Shown: piece after piece, positions 26,023 through 36,557 of the stretch | Position numbering within the stretch: the stretch's first letter is position 1 | Layout of the letters: every line of letters begins with the position of its first letter | Made by a program: the position numbers and the translations under genes | The notes under the pieces: model-generated | What the model was told of the DNA's origin: nothing | The model's database searches: none | The model's input: the letters and a program-made list of their open reading frames with translations, nothing else | Source of the DNA: Ahrensia sp. | GTDB lineage: Bacteria; Pseudomonadota; Alphaproteobacteria; Rhizobiales; Rhizobiaceae | Reading direction: 5' to 3' | DNA length: 64,000 nt | Assembly (NCBI GenBank): GCA_028817895.1 | Contig: JAPPOQ010000027.1 | Span: 1 to 64,000 of the forward strand

Positions 26023-29000
26023 ATGAGGCGAATTGCCAAAATCGCTGCCGCGTCGTTGCTGTCTCTGGTCGTCCTGATCGGGGCCGGACTGATAGTTGCC
26101 TATCTGGTCTTATCGGGCGGACCCGTAACGAGCGAGCAATTGCGCGAACGGGTGCAGACGCAGATTTCGGCCTTGCTGGGCGATAGGCTTCAGGCTTCCG
26201 TCCGTTCGGCCAGTCTGGCGCTGGGGCAGGGCGGTCTTTTTGCGGTGAAGGCTGAAGGTGTCACGGTGCTGACGCCGGAGGGGCTCAATCTGGGCGTGGC
26301 GGAAACGGTCAGAGTGGCCGTGAAGCCAGGTCCGCTTCTGAATGGTCGCATTGAAGCCCGGCACATCGAAATCGACGGAACGAAGCTGTCGATCTCTCCG
26401 CTGGCCGCGCAGCTGTCGCGATCCGGTGGGGATGCTGAAGCGCTCTTTGACTGGAGCGGATCGGCGGACATCGCTTATGGGTTGGAGCAGCTCGCCAAGG
26501 GGCTGCGCGACGCAAGCCTGACTGTATCGCGGACTGGTTTACAGGAAATCCGGCTCAACAGGGTGGAGTTGATCGGCTTTGATCAACTGGGATTGCGCAT
26601 GCGGTCGGCCTGGTTTGAAGAGCTCGTTATCTCCGATGGGAAAGAGGCGGGATCCGAGCTGACGATTGACGGTCGGCTGGCCAATGAGAAAAGCGCCGTC
26701 ACGCTGGAAGGGCGGTGGCACGAGGCCGACCCTCAAACCCGTCGGCTCGATGTCAGGATTGCCGGCCTCACAATGGAGGATGTCCTTGTCAGCCGGGAGG
26801 CGGAGGCTTCCGGCTTTGTCGATATGGACAGCGCGCTCGACATACGTGCCAACCTGCCTTTCGACGCCGATTTGCACCCGCAACTGGGGGCGATCACGGT
26901 CGATGTTGCCCAGGGTCGCTTCAATCTTGGCACAGAATTGCGGTCGCAGCTTTCGCCAACGCGTCTCAACTTTGCCGTGCTACCGGACAAGAATCAGATC
27001 GATCTGGAATCCTCTCCCGTTCGCTTTTTGAGAACCAGCGCCGTCCTGTCCGGTGGTGTGCGCTTTTCCGGTGGCACCTCCGCGCGTCCGCTGTTTGAAC
27101 TTCTGGCCAATGAAATCGAGGCCCATTCGATGGCAAGCACCGCCTCGGGCGCGGCAGGAGCCATGCGGATCAGCGGTTCGCTTGACCGCCAGGGTCGGCG
27201 CATTGTTGCTGACAAGCTCCTGCTGAAAACCCCGAGTGGCGAAATGTCGGGTCAATCACAAATTGATCTGTCGGGTGATGTCGCTCAGTTCAGTCTGTCT
27301 TTGGCGACAAAGCGCATGGACATCGTTCACCTCAAGCAGTTCTGGCCTGCGGTGATCGCTCCGCAAGCGCATCGCTGGGCCGATGGCGGCATTCGCGACG
27401 GCGCCATCGAGGAGGCAAGCCTCACCATGGCTTTGCCCCTGCGGGAAATCTGGACCGATACACCACTGACACCACAGCAACTCTCCATCAGACTGCCCAT
27501 CGTCGGGGCAACCGTTGCAACAACAGGCGACCTGCCAGCTATTGAAGAGGCGCGGGGCGATGTGCGTATTTCCGGCACCACGACTTCGGTTGTGTTGAGC
27601 CACGGGCGCCTCGATAGCGGCAGCGGGCCGGTCAAGGTCGACAGCGGTTCCTTGATCTTGCAGGGCGGAACCAAGGGCTCTCTGCCTGCCGATCTCGCGC
27701 TTAAGCTTTCCGGCTCCGTTTCGGCCGTGGCGCGGCTTGGGACGCTGGAACCGCTTGACTTCACGAAACGCCTTGGCCTCCAGCCGCAGGACTTGTCCGG
27801 CTCCGTCGATGCCGCAATCACTACCTCTTTTGATATCGCAAAGGGGTTCCAGGCGGACCAGAATCGCTGGGGTGCCAGAGTGCAGATTGCCGATGGTGCG
27901 TCAAAGGCGGCTATCAATGGTCGAAAGGTGCGCGAGGCCCAGCTGGTGATCGAAGCCTCGCAACAGCTTGCCATCGTCAAGGGGAGTGCCACGGTCGACG
28001 GCTTGTCCGCTGAACTCGATATGGTCGAGCCTCTGGGTGAGACAACGCAGCCGCGGCAGCGATTGGTCAAATTCAACCTCGACGAAGCGGATATGCGCAG
28101 GTTGGGCATCGATACCGGGGGTATCGTCTCCGGCAGGGTCGGTGTCACGATTTCTTCCGACGGTCAGAGTGCCGGAAGCGGGCAACTCGTCGAGGCGGAC
28201 CTCACCGAAGCCAGGCTTGATTTTCCGTGGATCGGCTGGACCAAGGGGCGCGGAATTGGCGCATCAGCCAAATTCATCCTGCGATCCTCCGATGGCTCAA
28301 CAGTGCTCGACCAGTTCAGCCTCGAAGGTGATGGCGGCTTTCGTGCCCGTGGCACCATCCGCGCTGGCAAGGCAGGATTGCAATCGGCGCGGCTGAACAA
28401 GGTGCGATTGAATCCGGCAGACGATTTTGATGTCTCTGTCGATCGCACGGGTTCGGGATTTCGCGTTGCCGTCAATGCGCGCAGCTATGATGGGCGAGGC
28501 CTGATCCGAAAATTTCTCAACAACACGACCAGCGAGGCGGGAAGCGGCATCACCGTGGAGATCGCCGGCTCCATTAATCAATTGATCGGGTTCAACAATC
28601 AGCGGCTCACCAAGGTTTTCGTCGAATTTGCACAGCGCGGGTCACGAATCCTGCGAGCGCGCGTCAATGCCCTGGCTGCGGGCGGCGATACACGCTTCGA
28701 CCTGCTCCCGGTTCCCGGCGGCATGCAGACCTCCATCACCTCACAGAATGCGGGTACGGTGCTTGGCTTTCTTGATCTTTATGAGAAGGTCCAAGGTGGC
28801 CGCATGAGCGCGCAGCTTTTGCGTGACGCATCGAAAATGTTTCGTGGAACCGTGGAAGCCTTTGATTTCACGCTTCTGGACGAACCGCGCCTGGCACAGC
28901 TTTTGCGACCGCCCCCCTCTCCCAATTCCAACACACAGGACCGCCTCAGCAATGAGGTGCGCAAGCTGCCGCAATTTCGCAACGACCGCGCACAGGTTGA

Positions 29001-29331
29001 CCAAATGCGAGCCGATATCGTGAAAGGTCCCGGCCTGTTTCAGATCAGTCGCGGGCGCATGCAGGGCGGTGATGCGAGTGCTGCCTTTGAAGGCACGGTT
29101 TACGATCAGCGCAACCGCATGGACATTCGCGGCACCTTCCTGCCAGGGCGCGGCCTGAACAGGCTGGTCTCCAACATCCCGCTGCTCGGCCTCGCATTCG
29201 GCAGTGGCAAGACGACCGGCCTTCTGGGAATCACCTTTCGCCTCTCCGGGCCCTATGGGAACCCGCAGATCGCTGTGAATCCGCTATCAGTCATCGCGCC
29301 GGGCGTGTTCCGCCGCCTCTTCCAGTTCTAG
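26023..29331 (+). CDS. Large AsmA-like / DUF3971 envelope protein
   Basis: A 1102-residue protein with one N-terminal transmembrane helix (about 8-30) followed by a very long beta-rich periplasmic region, as in the YhdP/AsmA-like family with the DUF3971 and AsmA_2 domains. Members of this group bridge the inner and outer membranes and are linked to phospholipid transport. The C-terminus contains NKVRLNPADDFDVSVDRTG and the conserved FNNQRLTKVFVEFAQRG, ending with NPLSVIAPGVFRRLFQF, a typical AsmA-like ending. ATG 26023 gives MRRIAKIAAASLL; the longer frame upstream is antisense to bcp. The role here is inferred from the family. Confidence 0.88.
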   Translation: MRRIAKIAAASLLSLVVLIGAGLIVAYLVLSGGPVTSEQLRERVQTQISALLGDRLQASVRSASLALGQGGLFAVKAEGVTVLTPEGLNLGVAETVRVAVKPGPLLNGRIEARHIEIDGTKLSISPLAAQLSRSGGDAEALFDWSGSADIAYGLEQLAKGLRDASLTVSRTGLQEIRLNRVELIGFDQLGLRMRSAWFEELVISDGKEAGSELTIDGRLANEKSAVTLEGRWHEADPQTRRLDVRIAGLTMEDVLVSREAEASGFVDMDSALDIRANLPFDADLHPQLGAITVDVAQGRFNLGTELRSQLSPTRLNFAVLPDKNQIDLESSPVRFLRTSAVLSGGVRFSGGTSARPLFELLANEIEAHSMASTASGAAGAMRISGSLDRQGRRIVADKLLLKTPSGEMSGQSQIDLSGDVAQFSLSLATKRMDIVHLKQFWPAVIAPQAHRWADGGIRDGAIEEASLTMALPLREIWTDTPLTPQQLSIRLPIVGATVATTGDLPAIEEARGDVRISGTTTSVVLSHGRLDSGSGPVKVDSGSLILQGGTKGSLPADLALKLSGSVSAVARLGTLEPLDFTKRLGLQPQDLSGSVDAAITTSFDIAKGFQADQNRWGARVQIADGASKAAINGRKVREAQLVIEASQQLAIVKGSATVDGLSAELDMVEPLGETTQPRQRLVKFNLDEADMRRLGIDTGGIVSGRVGVTISSDGQSAGSGQLVEADLTEARLDFPWIGWTKGRGIGASAKFILRSSDGSTVLDQFSLEGDGGFRARGTIRAGKAGLQSARLNKVRLNPADDFDVSVDRTGSGFRVAVNARSYDGRGLIRKFLNNTTSEAGSGITVEIAGSINQLIGFNNQRLTKVFVEFAQRGSRILRARVNALAAGGDTRFDLLPVPGGMQTSITSQNAGTVLGFLDLYEKVQGGRMSAQLLRDASKMFRGTVEAFDFTLLDEPRLAQLLRPPPSPNSNTQDRLSNEVRKLPQFRNDRAQVDQMRADIVKGPGLFQISRGRMQGGDASAAFEGTVYDQRNRMDIRGTFLPGRGLNRLVSNIPLLGLAFGSGKTTGLLGITFRLSGPYGNPQIAVNPLSVIAPGVFRRLFQF

Positions 29332-29349
29332 GGCCTGATGGACTTTTCC

Positions 29350-30603
29350 CTATTGCGGGCGCAGCAGGATATGACGCTTCTTGCCGAAAGACAGCTTGAT
29401 CGCTCCATCGGCATTGAGATCATCCGTCGTCACGATCCGCGTTTCATCGTTCATCGCAGCATCGTTGAGCTTGACCGCTCCGCCCTTGATGTGCCGCCTT
29501 GCCTCACCGTTTGAATTTGCCAATCCAGCCGTCACCAGCAGCGACAAGAGCCCGATCCCGCCTGACAGATCCTGAGCGGAGATCGACACCGTCGGCAGAT
29601 CAGTCGCCACTGCGCCCATCTCAAAAGTCTGACGGGCTGTCTCGGCTGCCCGCTCGGCGGCAGATCGGCCATGGACAAGCGCGGTTGCTTCCAAGGCCAG
29701 AACCTTTTTGGCCTCGTTCAACTCGGCACCTTCAAGAGCCTCCAGTCTTGCAATTTCGTCCAAAGGCAGCGTTGTAAACAGGCGCAGAAAACGACCGACG
29801 TCAGCGTCCTCGACATTGCGCCAATATTGCCAGAAGTCGAAAACCGCCAGCATGTCGGCGTTGAGCCACACCGCGCCAGCCGCAGTCTTGCCCATTTTCG
29901 CCCCGGAAGCCGTTGCCAGAAGCGGTGTTGTGACGCCGAAAAGCTGAGGTTGGCCGGCACGGCGGCCAAGATCAACGCCCGAAACGATGTTGCCCCATTG
30001 GTCTGATCCGCCCATCTGCAAGCGACAATCATAGCGCTTGCCCAACTCAACGAAATCGTAGGCCTGAAGGCACATATAGTTGAATTCCAGGAAGGACAGA
30101 TGCTGCTCGCGGTCCAGCCGATTTTTGACCGAGTCGCGCGCCAGCATGGCGTTCACTGAAAGGTGGCGCCCGTAGTCGCGCAAAAAATCAACATAGTTGA
30201 GATCAAGCAGCCAATCGGCATTGTCGGCCATCACCGCATCTTGGGGGCCGTCGCCGAAGGTCAGGAAGGCGGAGAAGCATTTGCGAATTTCCGCCTTGTT
30301 GTCTTCGATGATTTGTGGCGTCATAAGCTGGCGTGACTCGTCGCGACCGGACGGATCGCCGACCATGGACGTGCCGCCGCCCATCAGCACGATCGGGCGA
30401 TGTCCGGTTTGCTGGAACCAATAGAGCAGCATGATTTGTGTCAAGTGGCCGACATGCAGGCTCTTGGCCGTCGCATCGAAGCCGATATAGGCAGTGAGGG
30501 TTTCCTTGGTCAGCAGGTCGTCCAGACCCGTTTCATCGGAAATCTGATGGATGAAGCCGCGCTCGGAGAGCGTGCGCAGGAAGTCGCTTCTGAAGGCAGA
30601 CAT
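29350..30603 (-). CDS. tyrS: Tyrosyl-tRNA synthetase
   Basis: Charges tRNA-Tyr. The 417-residue class I synthetase has the HIGH-type motif HVGH at residues 50-53, the tyrosine-binding [10 protein letters not shown] and [11 protein letters not shown] segments, and the KMSKS-type loop KMGKT at residues 236-240. A C-terminal S4 RNA-binding domain follows ([13 protein letters not shown]). It converges on the AsmA-like gene with 18 bp between stops. Confidence 0.96.
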   Translation of the reverse strand: MSAFRSDFLRTLSERGFIHQISDETGLDDLLTKETLTAYIGFDATAKSLHVGHLTQIMLLYWFQQTGHRPIVLMGGGTSMVGDPSGRDESRQLMTPQIIEDNKAEIRKCFSAFLTFGDGPQDAVMADNADWLLDLNYVDFLRDYGRHLSVNAMLARDSVKNRLDREQHLSFLEFNYMCLQAYDFVELGKRYDCRLQMGGSDQWGNIVSGVDLGRRAGQPQLFGVTTPLLATASGAKMGKTAAGAVWLNADMLAVFDFWQYWRNVEDADVGRFLRLFTTLPLDEIARLEALEGAELNEAKKVLALEATALVHGRSAAERAAETARQTFEMGAVATDLPTVSISAQDLSGGIGLLSLLVTAGLANSNGEARRHIKGGAVKLNDAAMNDETRIVTTDDLNADGAIKLSFGKKRHILLRPQ

Positions 30604-30675
30604 TGTGGTTCAGGCTGTGATGTTGAATTGCGCGCGTGTTACACCAAGAGTTGTCGGATTTCACGGGGAAACTTC

Positions 30676-31818
30676 ATGGCGCATGGCACGTCGGCAAAAC
30701 CGGTACTGAAGGCGCTGGGTCTGATGAGTGGCACCTCGATGGACGGCATCGACCTGGCACTCATCGAGACGGATGGTGATGGGCATGCGGTCACCAGCCG
30801 CAACACTGGCATGCGGATGGCACTGCCTTATGAGGCTGCTTTTTCATGCGAGATTGAGGCAGCGCTTGAGGACGCGAAGTCGATCGTGCGTCGTGACGAC
30901 AGGCCTGGGAGGCTCACTGCGCTGGAGAAAAAAATCACGCAACGTCATGCGGATGCGGTCAATCAGTTCATAAAAAGATTCAACGTGACCCCCGATATTC
31001 TTGGCTTTCATGGGCAGACGGTTCTGCATCGCCCGGAAGAGGGACTAACGGTCCAACTGGGCGACGGCCAGCAACTGGCCGATCTGACCGGCATCCGCAC
31101 GGTCTACGATATGCGGGCCGCGGATATTATTGCAGGCGGGCAGGGCGCACCGCTGGTCCCCATCTATCATCGCGTGTTGGCGCGCGCGATCCGCGAACGA
31201 CCTGTCGCATTCGTCAATGTCGGCGGTATTGCCAACATCACCTATGTGGGTCGTGACGGCGCTTTGCTGGCCTTCGATACGGGGCCGGGAAATGCGTTGA
31301 TCGACCAATGGGTGAGTTCGCAAGCCGGTATTCCCTATGATCAGGGTGGGAAAATCGCGGGTGAGGGCGTTGTCGTCCGCGAAGTGGTTGATCGCTATAT
31401 GGCGGCAGATTTTTTCAGCCAGACCGGGCCGAAGTCGCTCGATCGCAATGACTTCGAGCCGCTCGCAGCCGGTTCGCTTGAACTTTCGGATGGCGCCCGG
31501 ACTCTGACGCGAGTGACCGCCGAAGCGATCATGGCCGCAACCGAGCATGTACCGGAAGCGCCGCGCCATTGGGTGCTGTGCGGTGGGGGCAGGCTCAACG
31601 ACACGCTGATGCGTGACTTGAAGGACCTCGCGCAGGCCTCGGATGCGACTGTTTCAGTGAGCGAAGAACTCGGCTTCGACGGTGACATGATGGAGGCGGA
31701 GGCCTTTGCCTATCTGGCCGTTCGAAGCCTGCATGGTCTGCCGCTGACGGAACCTGGAACAACCGGTTGTAGCGAACCCGTCACCGGTGGCGTGGTTGCC
31801 GAACCTCACCAACCATAG
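30676..31818 (+). CDS. anmK: 1,6-anhydro-N-acetylmuramic acid kinase
   Basis: Phosphorylates and opens anhydro-MurNAc released in cell-wall recycling, giving MurNAc 6-phosphate. The 380-residue protein has the ATP-binding GLMSGTSMDGID at residues 15-26, the substrate region GFHGQTVLHRP, FVNVGGIANITYV, and DTGPGNALIDQW. ATG 30676 is preceded by CACGGGGAA; longer upstream frames are antisense to tyrS. It is divergent from tyrS, a common neighbour pairing in rhizobia. Its 3' end overlaps the convergent permease by 13 bp. Confidence 0.95.
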   Translation: MAHGTSAKPVLKALGLMSGTSMDGIDLALIETDGDGHAVTSRNTGMRMALPYEAAFSCEIEAALEDAKSIVRRDDRPGRLTALEKKITQRHADAVNQFIKRFNVTPDILGFHGQTVLHRPEEGLTVQLGDGQQLADLTGIRTVYDMRAADIIAGGQGAPLVPIYHRVLARAIRERPVAFVNVGGIANITYVGRDGALLAFDTGPGNALIDQWVSSQAGIPYDQGGKIAGEGVVVREVVDRYMAADFFSQTGPKSLDRNDFEPLAAGSLELSDGARTLTRVTAEAIMAATEHVPEAPRHWVLCGGGRLNDTLMRDLKDLAQASDATVSVSEELGFDGDMMEAEAFAYLAVRSLHGLPLTEPGTTGCSEPVTGGVVAEPHQP

Positions 31819-32567
31819 GCGCGCCACATATAGATGGCGCTCACCAGCAGGCCGAAGGCAATCACCAGAAAGCGCAGCAGCGCTGCCGAAATGCGTTTCG
31901 ACAAATGTCCGCCCGCATAGCCGCCAATCGTCGCGCCCGCCATCATGGACAAGGCTGCTGGCCAGGAAACAAGCCCGCTCGCCGACACAATGCCGATGCT
32001 GACCAAGGCGATTACAGTTCCGGCCGCGTTTTTCATGGCATTGGCCATTTGCGCAACGGTGTATCCGGCGATGGTGAAGGCGGCGATGAGAATAACGCCA
32101 AGACCGGCTCCGAAATAGCCGCCATAGATGGAAAAGACGAACAGCAGCACATTTCCCGCGCGGCCATCGGCTCCGCTTGCAAAATTGGCGCTGATCCAGT
32201 TTCGCCCCCGATTTCCGAGCGCAAACAGGACAACCGCGGCCAGCATCATCCACGGGATGAGCGCGGTGAAGGTTGCCTCGCCCAGATAAAGCAGCAGCAG
32301 AACGCCGACCAAACCACCTGCGGCGCAGATGCCGAGGTCGCGCCACAGCCTTGGGCCAAGACTGGCAAGCTCTTTGCGAAAGGGCGGCACAGCAGCTGCA
32401 TTGCTGGGCAGCAGCGCCACGAAATTCGTCGCATTCGCCACCAGGGGCGGCAGGCCAGAGGCCAAGAGCACCGGAAAGGAAATAAAGGTCGCCCCGCCCG
32501 CGATGGAGTTGAAAACGCCCGCCACGATTCCCGTGGCGAACAGTGCAGCGAGCATTGTCGGTTCCAT
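31806..32567 (-). CDS. TauE/SafE-type sulfite/anion exporter family permease
   Basis: A 253-residue integral membrane protein with about eight hydrophobic helices and the two-repeat pattern of the TauE/SafE (DUF81) family: FNSIAGGATFISFPVLL near the N-terminus and SIYGGYFGAGLGVI in the second half. Substrates proposed for the family include sulfite and sulfoacetate; none can be assigned here. The start was set at MEPTMLAALF; an in-frame ATG four codons later is possible. It lies 23 bp downstream of the alpha/beta hydrolase and is probably co-transcribed with it. Confidence 0.87.
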   Translation of the reverse strand: MEPTMLAALFATGIVAGVFNSIAGGATFISFPVLLASGLPPLVANATNFVALLPSNAAAVPPFRKELASLGPRLWRDLGICAAGGLVGVLLLLYLGEATFTALIPWMMLAAVVLFALGNRGRNWISANFASGADGRAGNVLLFVFSIYGGYFGAGLGVILIAAFTIAGYTVAQMANAMKNAAGTVIALVSIGIVSASGLVSWPAALSMMAGATIGGYAGGHLSKRISAALLRFLVIAFGLLVSAIYMWRAYGW

Positions 32568-32590
32568 GGAGCGGGCTTTCCCAAAAACCC

Positions 32591-33274
32591 TTAGCGCAGC
32601 AGCATGGTTTCTTCGATGCCGCCCTCGATCAGGCCCAAGCGCTTGTCCAGATAGATCTGGCACTCGTCGAGCAATTCGTCCTGATGATCGGTAAAGAAGT
32701 GGTTGGCCCCCGGCATTGTGATCTGCGTGGTGGTGATGCCTTTCTGCGAGCGCAGCTTGTCAACCAGCGTTTGAACATCCTTGGGTTGGGAAACACGGTC
32801 TTCCTCGCCATGAATGATCAGGCCGGATGAGGGGCAGGGCGCCAAAAAGGCGAAATCGTAGATGTTGGGCTGCGGCGCAATCGACATATAGCCCTCGATT
32901 TCGGGACGACGCATCAAAAGCTGCATCCCGATCCAGGACCCGAAGGAAAAGCCCGCGACCCAGCATCCTGTTGAATCCGGGTGCAGCGACTGGATCCAGT
33001 CGAGAGCGGCAGCGGCATCGGACAATTCGCCCGTGCCGTGGTCGAACTCGCCCTGGCTGCGTCCCACGCCACGGAAGTTGAAGCGCAGTGTGGTGAAGCC
33101 ACGTTCGCGGAACATGTAATAGAGGCGATAAACGATGGGATGGTTCATCGTGCCCCCGAAAGAGGGATGCGGATGCGGATGCAGAATGATCGCAATCGGC
33201 GCGTTTTTGTCTTCCGAGGGCTGGTAACGGCCTTCCAGACGGCCATCGGGGCCGGGAAAGATCACTTCGGGCAT
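32591..33274 (-). CDS. Alpha/beta hydrolase (COG2945-like)
   Basis: A 227-residue cytoplasmic hydrolase. After the HPHPHPSFGGTMNHP segment typical of this group comes TLRFNFRGVGRSQGEFDHG, the nucleophile elbow GFSFGSW, EEDRV (acid) and GANHFF (His). The family is widespread in proteobacteria with no settled substrate. ATG 33274 opens the frame cleanly. Confidence 0.87.
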   Translation of the reverse strand: MPEVIFPGPDGRLEGRYQPSEDKNAPIAIILHPHPHPSFGGTMNHPIVYRLYYMFRERGFTTLRFNFRGVGRSQGEFDHGTGELSDAAAALDWIQSLHPDSTGCWVAGFSFGSWIGMQLLMRRPEIEGYMSIAPQPNIYDFAFLAPCPSSGLIIHGEEDRVSQPKDVQTLVDKLRSQKGITTTQITMPGANHFFTDHQDELLDECQIYLDKRLGLIEGGIEETMLLR

Positions 33275-33426
33275 GGGTCACTCCAAGACTATGCAAACGG
33301 GGCGAAACGGCGTTTTGCGCATGACTGCGCGCGCTCATCACTCGAAAAGGCAGCGCTGAACACTGTGTCGCAGCGGCGCAGATGGTCGGATCGGCTTGAC
33401 GAGGCGGTGGCCAGTTTCTAACCTAG

Positions 33427-33443
33427 TTTAGAATTATTCAAAA
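33427..33443. promoter_or_regulatory. Candidate Irr box (iron control element) of the suf operon
   Basis: TTTAGAATTATTCAAAA is a near-perfect inverted repeat of two 7-base arms around three bases (TTTWGAA and TTCWAAA). That shape is the iron control element bound by Irr in Hyphomicrobiales, where suf operons are known Irr targets. It lies 126 bp before the first suf-operon start, within the 295-bp divergent spacer 33275-33569, otherwise without recognisable genes. Binding is inferred. Confidence 0.55.
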
Positions 33444-33569
33444 CAAGCGATTCCGCAAAGAAAGCGGCTCGCGAGACGATGGCCGGTGATAATCCGTTTC
33501 CTTCGAGAAATTCAAGGAAAATGGACATCTTGACCCTCAACAGAGATTTTGGAGCCGCAAGACAAGCCC

Positions 33570-34775
33570 ATGTCGGTTCGACGCGCCTATTTTGACCACA
33601 ATGCGACAGCACCGCTGCGCCCGCAGGCAAGGTGGGCGATGGCTGCCGCAATGGAGCGTGTCGGCAACCCGTCTTCCGTGCACAGCGAGGGGCGCCAGGC
33701 ACGCGGTGTGGTTGAAACCGCCAGAGAGCAGGTTGCCTCGCTTGTGAATGCGCCCAAAGAAGCCGTCATCTTCACATCCGGCGCGACGGAAGCTACACAC
33801 CTGGCTCTGTCGCCCAACATTCGCAGTGGCGGTGAAGCGCGTCACGCCTCAAAACTTTACGTATTGGAGACCGAACACCCTTGTGTGTTGGCTGGCGGTC
33901 GGTTCGAGCCGGAACATGTGCTGGCCGTGCCGGTCAAAAGCGATGGTTTCATCGATCTGGCGGCGCTTGAGGCTCTGCTGGATGTGCATGATGATGCATC
34001 GGGAGCACCTTTTGTCGCGGTGCAACTGGCCAACAGCGAAACGGGCGTGGTCCAGCCCGTTGCGGAAGTTGCGAGGATGGTGCGTTTTCGTGGCGGTTAT
34101 GTGCTGTGCGATGCCGTGCAGGCAGCGGGACGGTTGCCGATCGATGTCGCCAAACTCGGCGTCGATTTCCTGATCCTGTCGTCGCACAAGATTGGTGGCC
34201 CGATGGGCGCGGGCGCATTGATCAATGCCCATTCCATTCTGGAGACCGAACCGCTGCTGCGCGGTGGCGGGCAGGAGACCAATCGGCGGGCGGGCACCGA
34301 AAACGTCCCCGCGATCGCTGGCTTTGGCGAGGCAGCCGTCCAGGCTGCCAGCGAAGCCGCAGATTTCGCGTCAATTACCGCGTTGCGGGACTCGTTGGAG
34401 GCCGGTCTCCTCCCTATATGCGAGAAGCTTGGGCTGGCGGATCGGCTAACGATTTTCGGGCAGAGCGCGACACGACTGGGCAACACCTCCTTGATCGCCT
34501 TGCGAGGAATGAAAGCCGAAACGGCGCTGATCGCGTTCGATCTAGACGGCGTTGCCGTGTCGAGCGGCTCGGCTTGCTCGTCCGGCAAGGTTGGAAACAG
34601 CCATGTCCTGCAGGCGATGGGTGTTTCGCCGGATGTGGCGCAGGCGGCCATCCGTGTGAGTCTGGGCTGGAACTCGACACGCGATGACGTGTTGCAGTTT
34701 TTGAGTGTTTTCGAGCGTCTTGCGGTCGGTTTGGCGAGACGGCTTGGCGGCGAATTAAGAGACAGCGCCGCTTGA
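33570..34775 (+). CDS. Cysteine desulfurase, IscS/NifS type
   Basis: A PLP enzyme that releases sulfur from cysteine for iron-sulfur cluster assembly. The 401-residue protein has the cofactor Lys207 in [12 protein letters not shown] and the persulfide Cys336 in [15 protein letters not shown], features of group I desulfurases, unlike the SufS further along. ATG 33570 was used; a TTG seven codons upstream is possible. It is the first gene after the candidate Irr box and lies 22 bp before sufB. A second desulfurase in the same operon is usual for rhizobial suf clusters. Confidence 0.9.
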   Translation: MSVRRAYFDHNATAPLRPQARWAMAAAMERVGNPSSVHSEGRQARGVVETAREQVASLVNAPKEAVIFTSGATEATHLALSPNIRSGGEARHASKLYVLETEHPCVLAGGRFEPEHVLAVPVKSDGFIDLAALEALLDVHDDASGAPFVAVQLANSETGVVQPVAEVARMVRFRGGYVLCDAVQAAGRLPIDVAKLGVDFLILSSHKIGGPMGAGALINAHSILETEPLLRGGGQETNRRAGTENVPAIAGFGEAAVQAASEAADFASITALRDSLEAGLLPICEKLGLADRLTIFGQSATRLGNTSLIALRGMKAETALIAFDLDGVAVSSGSACSSGKVGNSHVLQAMGVSPDVAQAAIRVSLGWNSTRDDVLQFLSVFERLAVGLARRLGGELRDSAA

Positions 34776-34797
34776 GGCGGGGCACAGGAGAAGCTTT

Positions 34798-36336
34798 ATG
34801 GTTGCGGTTCAGGAAACCATCGATACCGTCAAAACGCTGGATATCGACCAGTACAAATACGGCTTTTCGACCGATATCGAATCCGACCGTGCGCCCAAGG
34901 GGCTCGATGAGGATACGATTGCCTTCATCTCCGCCAAGAAGGGCGAGCCGGAATGGATGCTCAAATGGCGCCTGGAGGCTTTCGAACGCTGGAAAACCAT
35001 GACAGAGCCTGACTGGGCCCGGGTCAACTATCCGCCCATCGACTATCAAGACATCTACTACTACGCCGCGCCGAAGGATTTTGAAGACGGCCCGAAATCG
35101 CTCGACGAAGTCGATCCCGAACTTCTCAAAACCTATGAGAAGCTCGGCATTCCGTTGCGCGAGCAGGAAATTCTGGCCGGTGTGCGCAAGCGCGGTGAAC
35201 CCAGCACTTTGGAAGATGATGGCCCCGAAGGCGCCAATGACAATGTCTATGCCAGCGGGCGCGTCGCGGTGGATGCTGTCTTCGATTCCGTCTCTGTCGT
35301 CACGACTTTCCGCGAAGAACTTGCCAAGACCGGCGTGATCTTCTGTTCCATCACGGAAGCCATCAAGGACTATCCCGAACTGGTGCAGAAATATCTGGCG
35401 ACGGTTGTGCCCGTTACCGACAATTATTTCGCGACGCTCAACAGCGCCGTCTTCACCGATGGCACTTTTGTGTATGTGCCCGAAGGCGTGCGCTGCCCGA
35501 TGGAATTGTCGACTTACTTCCGCATCAACGAGATGAATACGGGTCAGTTCGAGCGCACGCTGATCATCGCGGAGAAAGGCTCCTACGTCTCCTATCTGGA
35601 AGGCTGCACGGCTCCGCAACGCGACGAAAACCAGCTTCACGCGGCGGTGGTTGAACTCATCGCTATGGATGATGCCGAGATCAAATATTCAACCGTCCAG
35701 AACTGGTATCCGGGTGATGAAAACGGCAAGGGCGGCATCTATAATTTCGTCACCAAGCGTGGCGATTGCCGGGGCAAGAACTCGAAAATTTCATGGACAC
35801 AGGTGGAGACCGGCTCGGCCATCACCTGGAAATATCCCAGCTGCATTTTGCGTGGCGACGGTTCGCGCGGGGAGTTTTATTCGATTGCCGTGTCGAACGG
35901 CATGCAGCAGGTCGACTCCGGCACCAAGATGCTGCATCTGGGCAAGGATACGACCAGCCGCATCATCTCCAAGGGCATTTCGGCGGGTCGCTCGCAGAAC
36001 ACCTATCGCGGGCAGGTCAGCGTCAACCGCCGTGCTGCCAATGCGCGCAATTTCACCCAGTGCGATTCACTGCTGATCGGCGATCAATGCGGCGCGCATA
36101 CCGTGCCCTATATCGAGGCGAAGAATTCCGAAGCGCAGCTGGAGCATGAGGCGACGACGTCGAAAATCTCCGATGATCAGCTTTTCTACTGCCTTCAGCG
36201 CGGCATCCCTGAAGAGGAAGCCATCGCGCTCATCGTCAATGGCTTCGTGAAGGAAGTCATTCAGGAACTGCCGATGGAATTTGCGGTCGAAGCGCAAAAG
36301 CTTATTGGGATTTCGCTTGAGGGGAGCGTGGGGTGA
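34798..36336 (+). CDS. sufB: Fe-S cluster assembly scaffold SufB
   Basis: Scaffold subunit of the SufBCD complex on which clusters form. The 512-residue protein carries the family core: a C-terminal beta-helix with [21 protein letters not shown], the [14 protein letters not shown] segment, and the conserved [14 protein letters not shown] and [13 protein letters not shown] strong AGGAG lies 8 nt before the ATG. The next suf gene, sufC, is displaced by about 1 kb holding two small ORFs and two repeats. Confidence 0.97.
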   Translation: MVAVQETIDTVKTLDIDQYKYGFSTDIESDRAPKGLDEDTIAFISAKKGEPEWMLKWRLEAFERWKTMTEPDWARVNYPPIDYQDIYYYAAPKDFEDGPKSLDEVDPELLKTYEKLGIPLREQEILAGVRKRGEPSTLEDDGPEGANDNVYASGRVAVDAVFDSVSVVTTFREELAKTGVIFCSITEAIKDYPELVQKYLATVVPVTDNYFATLNSAVFTDGTFVYVPEGVRCPMELSTYFRINEMNTGQFERTLIIAEKGSYVSYLEGCTAPQRDENQLHAAVVELIAMDDAEIKYSTVQNWYPGDENGKGGIYNFVTKRGDCRGKNSKISWTQVETGSAITWKYPSCILRGDGSRGEFYSIAVSNGMQQVDSGTKMLHLGKDTTSRIISKGISAGRSQNTYRGQVSVNRRAANARNFTQCDSLLIGDQCGAHTVPYIEAKNSEAQLEHEATTSKISDDQLFYCLQRGIPEEEAIALIVNGFVKEVIQELPMEFAVEAQKLIGISLEGSVG

Positions 36337-36362
36337 TGGGTCGGTGGACGTCTCAACCTGCA

Positions 36363-36479
36363 CCGTCATCCTCGGGCTTGTCCCGAGGATCTCGTCGGGT
36401 GCGGCACAGATGAAGTTTGCATTGGAAAACGCGACTGCGGCTTCTCACAAGACCCTCGGAACAAGTCCGAGGGTGACGG
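36363..36479. repeat. 117-bp repeat, copy 1
   Basis: Begins CCGTCATCCTCGG and ends CCGAGGGTGACGG. Each end is itself a hairpin (for example CCTCGGGCTTGTCCCGAGG), and the two termini are inverted relative to each other over about 29 bp. A second copy of identical length and orientation lies at 36818-36934 with roughly a dozen differences in the middle. The structure resembles the palindromic intergenic elements of Hyphomicrobiales. It falls in the spacer 37 bp after sufB (35 bp after its frame closes). Confidence 0.85.
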
Positions 36480-36557
36480 AGTGGGAATGGTGCAGAGTGA
36501 GCAACCGGCCTCCATGTAGTCGGCCGTTGAACACGCATAGAGTGGTTGGATATCGAT

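Noticed and set aside
33418-33702. Minus-strand 94-codon ORF over the candidate Irr box
   Set aside because: Its upstream half is antisense to the desulfurase gene and no protein features are visible.
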